A stretch of 12,165 bases of DNA from Chloroflexota bacterium (lineage in GTDB: Bacteria > Chloroflexota > Limnocylindria > Limnocylindrales > CSP1-4), in NCBI GenBank assembly GCA_013696945.1, contig JACCXQ010000335.1, forward strand, positions 1 to 12,165. Reading direction: 5' to 3'. Every line of letters begins with the position of its first letter. The stretch's first letter is position 1. This document shows, piece by piece, positions 1 to 6,488 of this stretch. A program made the position numbers and the translations under genes. Under the pieces are notes generated by a model. The model was given only the letters and a program-made list of their open reading frames with translations, was not told the DNA's origin and made no database searches.

Positions 1-252
1 GAAGACGTCGCAGATCCATGCGAACGTGGCACGATCGGTCACCGCCCGGGCGAAGCCGATCTGCCGCTCGCCGTCGTAGACGCCGAAGACCAGCGATCCA
101 GCGACCGACCGCTCGACGACGTCCCGCTCACGGCCCTGCGCCCAGTACGCCTCCTCGGAGAGGAAGTCGAACACGACTTCGAGGTCGATGCGGGCCGGAT
201 CCGTGCTGATCGTCCAACGATCGCGACGCCATTCGGAGACGGACTCGGTCAC
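1..252 (-). CDS. GNAT-family N-acetyltransferase, N-terminal part (cut by left edge)
   Basis: An open minus-strand frame of 84 codons begins at GTG 252-250 and runs off the left edge without a stop. It reads as the start of a small GNAT acetyltransferase: a short beta strand (RWTIS, residues 12-16), a helix with the YWAQGR signature (36-41), the strand pair SLVFGVYDG (53-61) and QIGFAR (64-69), then VTDRATFAWICDVF (71-84). This layout is typical of small GNAT proteins that acetylate amines from acetyl-CoA. The acetyl-CoA-binding loop (Q/RxxGxG/A) would lie beyond the edge, so the substrate cannot be named. No Shine-Dalgarno lies upstream. A TATGCT box ends 5 nt before the GTG, which suggests a leaderless mRNA. 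The gene is divergent from the PhoX-like gene. Confidence 0.8.
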   Translation of the reverse strand, partial: MTESVSEWRRDRWTISTDPARIDLEVVFDFLSEEAYWAQGRERDVVERSVAGSLVFGVYDGERQIGFARAVTDRATFAWICDVF

Positions 253-257
253 GCCAC

Positions 258-263
258 AGCATA
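258..263 (-). promoter_or_regulatory. Putative -10 box (TATGCT) of a leaderless promoter for the GNAT gene
   Basis: TATGCT on the minus strand matches TANNNT and is 5 nt from the GTG at 252. Transcription would start at or next to the start codon. No recognisable -35 box is present at the usual distance. This is inferred from position and from the same layout at four other genes in the window. Confidence 0.4.
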
Positions 264-334
264 GGCCCGTGGGTGAGAGGCGGCCCGCCGGCGGCGGCTC
301 GCGCTTCGAGGCCCCGGCCCCCGTGGTGCCCCTC

Positions 335-402
335 TTTCCACTGGCGCTCAACGAGACGGCGTCACGACTCCGCCCGGCCGGTCGTTCGATGCCACTGGAG
401 AT
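335..402. repeat. Dispersed short intergenic repeat, copy A
   Basis: Two motifs here recur in the gap on the far side of the PhoX-like gene. A 29-nt stretch at 335-363, with core TGGCGCTCAACG, matches 2265-2293 at 23 of 29 positions. ATGCCACTGGAGAT at 389-402 matches 2365-2378 at 13 of 14 positions, and 2438-2450 in part. A further CGGTCCCTCG (405-414) recurs at 2251-2260, in a different order. No transposase or target duplication is visible, so this looks like a mosaic intergenic repeat rather than an insertion sequence. Confidence 0.5.
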
Positions 403-409
403 CCCGGTC

Positions 410-440
410 CCTCGGGCCAGGCGGAGCCTGGCACCCGAGG
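410..440. other. Strong hairpin in the divergent GNAT/PhoX-like intergenic region
   Basis: CCTCGGG plus CCAGGC (410-422) pairs with GCCTGG (426-431) and CCCGAGG (434-440). This gives 13 base pairs with a GGA loop and a 2-nt bulge (CA) on the 3' side. There is no following T-tract. It lies 114 bp upstream of the PhoX-like start, between divergent genes, so a normal gene-end terminator role is not expected. It could be a leader structure or part of the neighbouring repeat. The rest of 253-553 has no coding region I can support. Confidence 0.5.
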
Positions 441-542
441 TCAACGGATCAACAACGCCCTGTTCACACAACGCGAGGCGTCTCGTTAACGGGGCGCTGA
501 TGTCCGAGCCATAGCGTGCCCTCGTCGAATCAGTCACCGATC

Positions 543-548
543 GGGAGG
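543..548 (+). promoter_or_regulatory. Ribosome binding site deciding a TTG start
   Basis: GGGAGG lies 5 nt before TTG 554, an ideal spacing. The ATG at 549-551 is out of frame and too close to use this site. This supports TTG 554 and shows that the genome uses SD-led initiation as well as leaderless starts. Confidence 0.65.
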
Positions 549-553
549 ATGCC

Positions 554-2107
554 TTGCACCAGTCCATCCGCGGCCGGGTCGCGACACGATCGCTCGTGGT
601 CGCATCCGCACTGCTTCTCGCCGCCACCGGCGCCAACGCCGCGGGACCCAGGTGGGCCGCGGCTGGTCCGGGGCCGGACTACGTCCGCACGGGCCCCAGC
701 TCGTCGCAGACGCCCTACTACGAACCCTTTGCGAGGGGCGTCGACATCAAGTCCCTGCTCACTGCAGGAGATGCCGTCGACGGCTACCGCATGGCCGGCA
801 TCCCGGACGGCCTGGGTGCCTACCGAAGCGGCAACGACACCTTCACCGTGCTCATGAACCACGAGATCCCAGCGGGCCTTGGTGGACCTCATGCCCACGC
901 CCCCAACGGCGCCTTCATCTCGAAGTGGCGCATCCAGCGCGACGACCATGAGGTGGTCGACGGAGGCGACCTCATCCAGTCCGTGGCCACCTACGACACC
1001 ACGACCGACGAGTACAACGCCCCGGCCTATGGCGTCGTGCTGAGCCGATTCTGTTCTGCCGACCTCGCACGCAAGCGCGCCTTCCACGATGCCGCGTCCG
1101 GTCTCGGCTTCGACGGTCGGATCTACCTGACCGGCGAAGAGATCGGCGCGGAAGGACGTGCCTTCGGGACCGTCGTCAAGGGCGCCGACGAAGGCGTCGC
1201 ATACGAGCTCCCGGCCCTCGGCAAGATGAGCTTCGAGAACGTGGTTGCCAACGCCTGGAGCGGTGTCGCCACGGTCGTCATCGGTCTCGACGACGCCACT
1301 CCCGGCCAGGTCTACGTCTATGTCGGCGAGAAGTCATCGACGGGCAACCCGGTCGAGCAGGCTGGCCTGACCGGCGGCACGCTGTACGGCATCGCCGTCG
1401 ACGGTGTCGTGCTGGAAGATCGAGCCGCCGGCATCGGTGGGCCCTCGAAAGCGTTCAGCCTTGCATCGCTCGGCGACGTCACCGAGATGACCGGTGCCCA
1501 GCTCGAGACGGCCAGCGACACGGCCGGCGTGACCGAGTTCCTGCGGCCGGAAGACGGGGCGTGGGATCCCAGCGCTCCGAACGACTTCTACTTCGTGACC
1601 ACGGACCGCTTCAACACCGTGAAGCGGCCGGGCACTGCGCCCACGATCAACACCCCTGCTGCGCAGGAAGGCGCCACGCGCCTGTGGCGACTGAGCTTCG
1701 ACGACCGGACACAGCCCGAGCTCGGCGGGATCATCACCGAGCTGATCGATGGCAGCACTGGCGGGGACCGTCCGCAGATGTTCGACAACATGACCATCGA
1801 CACGACGGGCCGCATCCTGCTGACGGAGGACCCTGGTGGCCAGCCCTACGTCGCGAAGATCTGGGAGTACGACATCGCGACCGACCACATCCGGCTGATC
1901 GCTCGCTCCGACAACGATCGCTTCGGCAATGACGCGGGCAAGCCCCCCGTTGCGCCGTTCAGCACCGATGAGGAGTCGTCGGGGATCATCGACGCCAGCC
2001 GCGTGCTCGGGCCGGGTTGGTTCCTGTTCGATGTCCAGGCTCACTACCCCAACGCCGACCCCACCCTCTACGAAGGTGGTCAGCTCCTGATGATGCGCAT
2101 CCCCTGA
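554..2107 (+). CDS. Secreted PhoX-like (DUF839) protein
   Basis: A 517-residue exported protein of the PhoX/DUF839 family, whose characterised members are calcium- and iron-dependent phosphomonoesterases. A Sec-type signal peptide covers about residues 1-30 (basic start, hydrophobic LVVASALLLAATG, likely cut after ANA at 29). It lacks a twin-arginine motif, although classic PhoX is Tat-exported. The family pattern follows: VDGYRMAGIPDGLGAY (75-90), MNHE (101-104), TGEE (193-196), RPEDG (331-335), DNMTID (411-416), LLTEDPGG (422-429) and DEESSGIID (472-480). The acidic clusters fit metal binding. The start is TTG 554, with GGGAGG at 543-548 spaced 5 nt away; no nearer ATG is in frame. It stands alone, with no phosphate-regulon neighbour. 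Phosphatase activity is uncertain, because many DUF839 proteins are uncharacterised. Confidence 0.82.
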   Translation: MHQSIRGRVATRSLVVASALLLAATGANAAGPRWAAAGPGPDYVRTGPSSSQTPYYEPFARGVDIKSLLTAGDAVDGYRMAGIPDGLGAYRSGNDTFTVLMNHEIPAGLGGPHAHAPNGAFISKWRIQRDDHEVVDGGDLIQSVATYDTTTDEYNAPAYGVVLSRFCSADLARKRAFHDAASGLGFDGRIYLTGEEIGAEGRAFGTVVKGADEGVAYELPALGKMSFENVVANAWSGVATVVIGLDDATPGQVYVYVGEKSSTGNPVEQAGLTGGTLYGIAVDGVVLEDRAAGIGGPSKAFSLASLGDVTEMTGAQLETASDTAGVTEFLRPEDGAWDPSAPNDFYFVTTDRFNTVKRPGTAPTINTPAAQEGATRLWRLSFDDRTQPELGGIITELIDGSTGGDRPQMFDNMTIDTTGRILLTEDPGGQPYVAKIWEYDIATDHIRLIARSDNDRFGNDAGKPPVAPFSTDEESSGIIDASRVLGPGWFLFDVQAHYPNADPTLYEGGQLLMMRIP

Positions 2108-2143
2108 GCCACGCTGGGCCGCGCTGGGCGGTCCGTCCGCTCC

Positions 2144-2178
2144 CGACGCCCGGCCGGCATGGCGCCAGCCGGGCGTCG
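2144..2178 (+). terminator. GC-rich hairpin after the PhoX-like gene
   Basis: A 15-nt arm at 2144-2158 pairs with 2164-2178, with one C/A mismatch and a 5-nt loop. It begins 37 nt after the PhoX-like stop. No T-run follows, so it may act as a weak or factor-assisted terminator or only protect the mRNA 3' end. Confidence 0.5.
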
Positions 2179-2264
2179 CGCTGTCGGCCAGGAGTGGCGG
2201 ACAGCACTTGCCCCGCGTTTCGTACAGTTGCCGCCGAGAGCCGGGCGGCGCGGTCCCTCGACGA

Positions 2265-2450
2265 TTTCCTATGGCACTCAACGTGGAGGCGTCGACGCGG
2301 CAGCAGAACACCGATGACGACGCCGAATGGTCCAGCCGTAGGGACATCAGCCCTCGATTCATGGATCCCACTGGAGATGACAGCGTCAGCGCCTCCGGCC
2401 GCGACTGGCTACGGTCGCAACGGCCGGGGCGCTTGGAATGCCACTGGAAA
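2265..2450. repeat. Dispersed short intergenic repeat, copy B
   Basis: This is the counterpart of the motifs at 335-402. The 29-nt element is at 2265-2293 (core TGGCACTCAACG), ATCCCACTGGAGAT at 2365-2378, and a third partial copy ATGCCACTGGAAA at 2438-2450. The order of the two main motifs is kept, but the start-to-start spacing differs (54 nt in copy A, 100 nt here). No convincing gene is present; the open frames are not homologous to anything I recognise. Confidence 0.5.
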
Positions 2451-2468
2451 GGCGGGCGGTTCGGACCC

Positions 2469-2596
2469 GCCAGGTGGCGCCGTCCCAGCCAGTCGGATGG
2501 CGCTCCGTCCGCGACTGCCCGATAGCGCGGTCACAGCCTGCCAGGTGGCGTGGTAACAGCCGCCCGGTGGCGGGATCACCGCGCTGCCCGATGGCG
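2469..2596. repeat. Array of six 11-bp units with about 23-bp period
   Basis: Units start at 2469, 2492, 2517, 2540, 2562 and 2586: GCCAGGTGGCG, GTCGGATGGCG, GCCCGATAGCG, GCCAGGTGGCG, GCCCGGTGGCG and GCCCGATGGCG. The consensus is GCCMGRTGGCG, a partly palindromic core (GCCA..TGGC). Start-to-start distances are 23, 25, 23, 22 and 24 bp, with unrelated 11-14 bp spacers. The array lies between the convergent ends of the PhoX-like and prenyltransferase genes, so it is not a promoter for either. Units and spacers are too short and variable for CRISPR. Function is unknown. Confidence 0.6.
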
Positions 2597-2643
2597 CGCT
2601 GCGGGAGGTCGGCGCCGCGCTACTGGGCCGCGACCGGGCTGCG

Positions 2644-4044
2644 CTACGGCAGGAAGAGCGAGCGCCCGGGTGCCAGCGCCTGGACGATGAGCACCGCGAC
2701 GTACGCCCCGAGGAGGACGAGCCCGACCACGAGGTGGAGCCGGATGTTGACGGCCATGACCGCCATCAGCCCGTACGGCTGCTCGTAATAGGTCTGAAGC
2801 CCTCGATGCACTCGAAGCGCGAGCGGTGCTGCGGCCAAAGCAAGGAGCGCGGGCAGCGGTAGCAGGCGAAGCACCACGCCCGCGATGATGATCGCGAAGG
2901 CGAGTGCGGCTCCGATGTCGTACAGGGCGATGACGGTCGAGCGGGGCAACCGGACCGGCAGCGTCCGCTTGCCGGCGCGTGCGTCGGCCGGTCGGTCGGG
3001 GACCTCGTTCACGTACAGGATCAGAGCGACGAGGATGGCCACCGGCAGTGAAGCGACGATCGCCTCCGGCGCGATCGCGCCGCGCGACTGGACGACATAT
3101 GCGCCGACGAGCATCAACGGACCGAAGCCGATGGCCGTCGTCAGCTCCCCCAGGCCGCGGTAGACGAGCTTCAACGGCGGCGCGGTGTACCCAACGCTGA
3201 GCACGATCCCGAGTACGCCGATCGCGAGCAGCGCGGGGGAGGGACGGAGGGCCAGCAGCAACAGGCCGACGGCCAGGGCGATCGCGTAGAACAGCAGCGA
3301 GAGACGTTGCATGCCGCCCAAGGACACCAGCCCGTACTGGATGACCCTCGAGCCACCGCTGTACTGCGTCGGGTTGACGTTCGCATCGTCAGCGCCGAGG
3401 CGCGTGTCGAACACGTCGTTCGCCACGTTGAGCCCAAGGTGCACTGCGGCAGCGCCGACGATCGTCAGGAGAGCGGTGAGGGGTTCGAAGAGCCCGTTCG
3501 CGGCGGCGATGGCCAGACCGATGCCGACCGGGATCAGCGTCGCACTCAGGAACGGCAGCCGCGTCGCGCGCAGGAAGAGCCAGCCGCGCGACAGGCGCGG
3601 GCGAACGACACGTCCCAGATCGATCGAGAGCCGGCCCAGGTAGCGCTGCGACTGCCCGACCGTCCGCTCGATGTACTCCGGGAAGGGGATCTCGGCTTCG
3701 TCCCAGCCCCACGCGCGGTCCGCCTCGAGCGTAAGGCGCCCGTCAGGCGCGGCGCTGACCCGGCCCCACACCGTGACGTGGCGCCGCTCGTCGTATCCCG
3801 TGCCAGGCTGCGGGCGGATGTGCGAGCCGGTCAGGCTCGTCACCCCGTCGAGTGGCACGTCCAGTCCGGCTGGCGGGGTGAACGTCGCCGTCCCACCCTC
3901 AGGGTCGGCCGCCTCGAGGGAGACCGCGGCGCTCATCGGGAACCCGTCACCGCCCACCCAGGTAAGGAGCACGAACGGGAATCCACGGAGCTTGGAGAGT
4001 CCGGTCGCGGTGTCGAATGTCGCGACGCCCGCACGAAGATCCAT
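2644..4044 (-). CDS. Split-barrel (PPOX-like) domain fused to UbiA/MenA-type prenyltransferase
   Basis: A 466-residue protein. Residues about 1-145 look like a PPOX/flavin-reductase split barrel (PFVLLTWVGGDGFPMSAAV 23-41, VTVWGRV 90-96, EADRAWGW 107-114). Residues about 155-460 are a UbiA-superfamily membrane prenyltransferase with roughly eight or nine hydrophobic segments. The first aspartate motif is NDVFD (209-213), with GADDANVNPTQYSGGSR after it. The second is NEVPDRPAD (346-354) followed by AGKRTLPVRL. This resembles MenA, which transfers a polyprenyl chain to dihydroxynaphthoate in menaquinone synthesis. A stand-alone UbiA protein is about 290-310 residues, so the N-terminal domain is extra. 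ATG 4044 is chosen because GGAGG (4055-4059) lies 10 nt upstream and the upstream gene stops 2 nt before. The exact acceptor is not shown. Confidence 0.8.
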   Translation of the reverse strand: MDLRAGVATFDTATGLSKLRGFPFVLLTWVGGDGFPMSAAVSLEAADPEGGTATFTPPAGLDVPLDGVTSLTGSHIRPQPGTGYDERRHVTVWGRVSAAPDGRLTLEADRAWGWDEAEIPFPEYIERTVGQSQRYLGRLSIDLGRVVRPRLSRGWLFLRATRLPFLSATLIPVGIGLAIAAANGLFEPLTALLTIVGAAAVHLGLNVANDVFDTRLGADDANVNPTQYSGGSRVIQYGLVSLGGMQRLSLLFYAIALAVGLLLLALRPSPALLAIGVLGIVLSVGYTAPPLKLVYRGLGELTTAIGFGPLMLVGAYVVQSRGAIAPEAIVASLPVAILVALILYVNEVPDRPADARAGKRTLPVRLPRSTVIALYDIGAALAFAIIIAGVVLRLLPLPALLALAAAPLALRVHRGLQTYYEQPYGLMAVMAVNIRLHLVVGLVLLGAYVAVLIVQALAPGRSLFLP

Positions 4045-4046
4045 GG

Positions 4047-4568
4047 TCAGGCCACCTCCGTCCGGAGCGCCTGCTCCCCGTCGGGGACGAGCGTCCCCGC
4101 AGGGACCATCTCGATGATCGGCGCCGTCGCGGTGTCGCCGTCCGGCCACAGGTAGACACGGTGCGGGACGACCTCGATGACGGCTCGCTCGAAGAAGAGC
4201 GGGAAGGCGACGCGGGCCCTGAGGAACTGGCGGATGACCGGCTCCTTGGCCTCCCACAGGGGCAGGACACGCTCCCAATCGGTGTGGGGGTCGCCGTCGA
4301 TCACGTGCGCGGTGCCGACGATGGTCGCTCGCCCTTGGGTGCCTTGCATCGCCACCGGGTCGCTGAAGGACAGGCACACCCGTGGGTCGGCCTTCAGGTG
4401 GTCGAGCTTCCGTGAGAACAGGATGCTCGACGTCATGAGGATCCGCTCGCCATCCCAGAACGGGATCAGGGGATAAGTCACCGGCCGGCCGTCCGACCGG
4501 ACCACCGTCAGCTCGGCCACCAGGGCCGATTCGATGAGGTCGGTGACCGCTTGTGGCAGCCAGGTCAT
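4047..4568 (-). CDS. PPOX-like flavin/F420 split-barrel protein
   Basis: A 173-residue soluble protein of the pyridoxamine 5'-phosphate oxidase-like split-barrel superfamily. Visible features are an N-terminal helix (QAVTDLIESA), the first barrel strands ELTVVRSDGRPVTYPLIPFWDGERILMTSS (about 19-48), the helix FSRKLDHLKADPRVCLSFSD (51-70) and the strand GRATIVGTAHVI (79-90). Family members bind FMN, F420 or haem and catalyse varied reductions, so the substrate is unknown. ATG 4568 is preceded by GAGGAG at 4573-4578, spaced 4 nt. An in-frame start 45 nt further upstream (4613) would precede the candidate -10 box and is rejected. It is 2 nt upstream of the fusion gene, so one mRNA is likely. Both carrying the same fold suggests a shared redox step, which is inference. 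Confidence 0.8.
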   Translation of the reverse strand: MTWLPQAVTDLIESALVAELTVVRSDGRPVTYPLIPFWDGERILMTSSILFSRKLDHLKADPRVCLSFSDPVAMQGTQGRATIVGTAHVIDGDPHTDWERVLPLWEAKEPVIRQFLRARVAFPLFFERAVIEVVPHRVYLWPDGDTATAPIIEMVPAGTLVPDGEQALRTEVA

Positions 4569-4601
4569 CGTGCTCCTCGCGGGCGTTCTATGTGCTCCCG
4601 G

Positions 4602-4607
4602 ATGGTA
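4602..4607 (-). promoter_or_regulatory. Putative extended -10 (TGCTACCAT) for the PPOX-prenyltransferase operon
   Basis: On the minus strand TACCAT is preceded by TGC, an extended -10 form. A start about 7 nt downstream would leave a short leader of roughly 25-30 nt containing the GAGGAG ribosome binding site. No clear -35 box is present. Confidence 0.4.
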
Positions 4608-4627
4608 GCACATTCCATCACTGCATA

Positions 4628-4646
4628 CGCGGCGGCGAACGCCGCG
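4628..4646. other. Short inverted repeat in the divergent promoter region
   Basis: CGCGGCG (4628-4634) and CGCCGCG (4640-4646) flank a 5-nt centre. It lies just upstream of the PPOX -10 box and about 100 bp before the ABC start. In GC-rich DNA this may be chance. Confidence 0.3.
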
Positions 4647-4700
4647 GATGACGAGGGTCGCCCGAGCCCACCTCGGCAGTCGCGCGGCTAATCGGCGTTA

Positions 4701-4735
4701 TACCGCGGGCTTCCATCGATGGGCCCGCTGCGGTA
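4701..4735. promoter_or_regulatory. Operator-like dyad overlapping the ABC operon promoter
   Basis: The perfect 10-bp palindrome CCATCGATGG (4713-4722) is flanked by GCGGGC (4705-4710) and GCCCGC (4723-4728). Farther out, TACCGC (4701-4706) mirrors GCGGTA (4730-4735). The right arm reaches into the TAGGAT -10 box, so a bound repressor would block RNA polymerase. Nested symmetry of this size is unlikely by chance. No regulator gene is adjacent, so the binding protein is unknown. Confidence 0.55.
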
Positions 4736-4739
4736 GGAT
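4734..4739 (+). promoter_or_regulatory. Putative -10 box (TAGGAT) of a leaderless promoter for the ABC operon
   Basis: TAGGAT ends exactly 6 nt before GTG 4746 and no Shine-Dalgarno intervenes, which places the transcript start at the start codon. The -35 position holds only TTCCAT (4711-4716), inside the dyad. Confidence 0.5.
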
Positions 4740-4745
4740 GCCGCG

Positions 4746-5684
4746 GTGTCCACCGACTCCTCCGCGCCGCTCATCCATGCCCGCGGACTGACCAAGCGTT
4801 TCGGCGAGCTGCTCGCCGTCGACGCCATCGACTTCGACGTTGCCCGCGGGGAATCGTTCGGATTCCTGGGTCCCAACGGCGCTGGCAAGACCTCCACGAT
4901 GCGCATGATCGGCGCCGTCTCGCCACGCACGGAGGGCATGCTCCAGGTCCTCGGCATGGACCCCGATCGCCAAGGTCCCCAGATCCGTGCGCGTCTCGGG
5001 GTCATACCGCAGCAGGACACCCTCGACATGGAGCTGACCGTCGAGGAGAACCTGTGGATCTACGCGCGCTACTTCGACATGCCGTACCGCGAGGCCAAGG
5101 TGCGCGCGCGCGAGCTCCTCGAGTTCGTCCAGCTCCAGGAACGGGCCAAGGACGAGGTCGAGCAGCTGTCGGGCGGGATGAAGCGACGGCTGACCATCGC
5201 CCGCGGCCTCATCAACGAGCCGGACCTGCTCCTGCTGGATGAACCGACCACCGGGCTCGACCCGCAGGCAAGGCACCTCCTCTGGGACCGCCTCTACCGG
5301 CTCAAGCAACGTGGGGTGACGCTCGTCCTCACCACGCACTTCATGGACGAGGCCGAGCAGCTCTGCGACCGCCTGGTCGTCATGGACAAGGCCAAGATCG
5401 TGGCCGAGGGCTCTCCGCGGCAGCTCATCGACCAGTTCGTGACGCGCGAGGTGCTCGAGCTGCGCTTCCCGGTCGGCGTGCAGGAGACGCTCGACGGGCA
5501 GCTCGATGGGCTGGCCGACCGCGTCGAGGCGCTTCCCGACCGTCTTCTGCTGTACACCCCCGACGGCGACGCGACCGCCGTGGCGGTCCACGAGCGTGGG
5601 CTCACGCCCGAGAGCGTGCTCGTGCGACGAAGCACGCTCGAGGACGTCTTCCTGCGGCTCACCGGTCGCACCCTCATCGAATGA
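4746..5684 (+). CDS. ABC exporter ATP-binding protein, NodI/drug-resistance type
   Basis: A 312-residue cytoplasmic ATPase that powers export through the two permeases downstream. The nucleotide-binding domain is complete: Walker A GPNGAGKT (42-49), Q-loop glutamine near 89, signature LSGGM (141-145), Walker B LLLLDE (161-166), D-loop GLD (170-172) and H-loop His198 in TTH. After about residue 230 comes the C-terminal extension usual for NodI/DrrA-type ATPases, which may contact the permeases or limit cycling. GTG 4746 fits the family N-terminus (APLIHARGLTKRFG) and lies 6 nt from a -10 box. The gene ends in ATGA, overlapping the first permease by 4 nt. The substrate cannot be read from sequence; lipids, glycans and drugs are all known for this group. 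Confidence 0.93.
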   Translation: MSTDSSAPLIHARGLTKRFGELLAVDAIDFDVARGESFGFLGPNGAGKTSTMRMIGAVSPRTEGMLQVLGMDPDRQGPQIRARLGVIPQQDTLDMELTVEENLWIYARYFDMPYREAKVRARELLEFVQLQERAKDEVEQLSGGMKRRLTIARGLINEPDLLLLDEPTTGLDPQARHLLWDRLYRLKQRGVTLVLTTHFMDEAEQLCDRLVVMDKAKIVAEGSPRQLIDQFVTREVLELRFPVGVQETLDGQLDGLADRVEALPDRLLLYTPDGDATAVAVHERGLTPESVLVRRSTLEDVFLRLTGRTLIE

Positions 5685-6487
5685 CAGGCGCCGTCGCGAC
5701 GCGCCGCGTGACGCGGTGGCCGGCCATCCGCGTCTTCGAGCATCACGCGCTTGTGTATCGCCGCACCTGGCGGGGATCGCTCTTCACGAGCTTCCTGAAC
5801 CCGGTCCTGTTCCTCGCCGCGATGGGTCTGGGGCTGGGGACGCTCGTGGATGCCAACAATCCGCAGGGTGTCGGTGGCACGGCGTACCTGACGTTCCTGG
5901 CGCCCGGCCTGCTGGCCGCCACGGTGATGCAGACCGCGGCATTCGAATCGACGTATCCCATCATGGCCGGGCTCCAGTGGATGAAGACCTACGACGCGAT
6001 GGTCACCACGCCGCTGTCGCCACGAAGCGTCGTATTCGGTCAGCTCTTCTGGGTCACCACTCGGATCACGCTCGTCGCCACGGTCTTCTCGACCGTGATG
6101 GTCATCTTCGGAGCGACGACGCCGGTCGCCGCGCTGGTCGCGCTCCCGTTCGCCGTGCTGACCGGGCTGGCCTTCGCGGCGCCCATCCAGGCGTTCGCGG
6201 CGACCCAGCGGACCGACAACAAGTTCAACGCGCTGTTCCGCTTCGGCATCACGCCGCTCTTCATCTTCAGCGGCACGTTCTTCCCGATCAGCCAGCTCCC
6301 TGAGCTGATCCAACCCGTGGCGTGGCTGACGCCGTTGTTCCACGGCGTATCGCTGACGCGCGGCGTGGCGCTCGGGACGCTCGTCGAGCCCCTGCTGGCC
6401 GTCCTGCATCTCGCCGTGCTGGTGGGGTTCGTGCTGGTGGGGACCCTCGCGTCGTTCGTCACCTTCCGCCGGAAGCTCATCAAGTAG
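5681..6487 (+). CDS. ABC-2 type exporter permease (NodJ-like), first subunit
   Basis: A 268-residue integral membrane protein of the ABC2_membrane family. It has a cytoplasmic N-terminus with FEHHALVYRRTWRGSL, then about six hydrophobic segments: near 35-55, 72-90, 120-147, 149-172, 185-205 and 235-258. The family signature FIFSGTFFPISQLPE lies about residues 192-206, with LTPLFHGVSLTRG after it. KTYDAMVTTPLS (about 103-114) is the conserved cytoplasmic loop that couples to the ATPase. The start overlaps the ATPase stop (ATGA), which implies translational coupling. It is clearly diverged from the second permease, so the transporter is probably a heterodimer plus two ATPase copies. Confidence 0.9.
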   Translation: MTGAVATRRVTRWPAIRVFEHHALVYRRTWRGSLFTSFLNPVLFLAAMGLGLGTLVDANNPQGVGGTAYLTFLAPGLLAATVMQTAAFESTYPIMAGLQWMKTYDAMVTTPLSPRSVVFGQLFWVTTRITLVATVFSTVMVIFGATTPVAALVALPFAVLTGLAFAAPIQAFAATQRTDNKFNALFRFGITPLFIFSGTFFPISQLPELIQPVAWLTPLFHGVSLTRGVALGTLVEPLLAVLHLAVLVGFVLVGTLASFVTFRRKLIK

Positions 6488-6488
6488 C

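Noticed and set aside
188..514. Small plus-strand gene in the left intergenic region
   Set aside because: It overlaps the GNAT gene and the hairpin and has no recognisable motif or ribosome binding site.
335..2450. Insertion sequence or composite transposon around the PhoX-like gene
   Set aside because: The flanking repeats are short and diverged, and no transposase, terminal inverted repeats or target duplication was found.
2469..2596. CRISPR array
   Set aside because: Units are only 11 bp and imperfect, spacers are 11-14 bp, and no cas gene is present.
2017..2788. Small plus-strand genes (179, 105 and 116 residues) in the convergent gap
   Set aside because: They overlap each other, the PhoX-like or prenyltransferase gene, the hairpin and the repeat array. 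They have no motif, and their Arg/Pro/Gly-rich composition is that of non-coding GC-rich DNA.
3307..4155. 282-residue plus-strand open frame opposite the prenyltransferase gene
   Set aside because: The other strand encodes conserved UbiA motifs; this product has no recognisable domain and a shadow-like composition.
4045..4377. Longer N-terminus of the prenyltransferase fusion, from 4377
   Set aside because: It would overlap the PPOX-like gene in another frame. The ATG at 4044 has a ribosome binding site and begins the conserved sequence.
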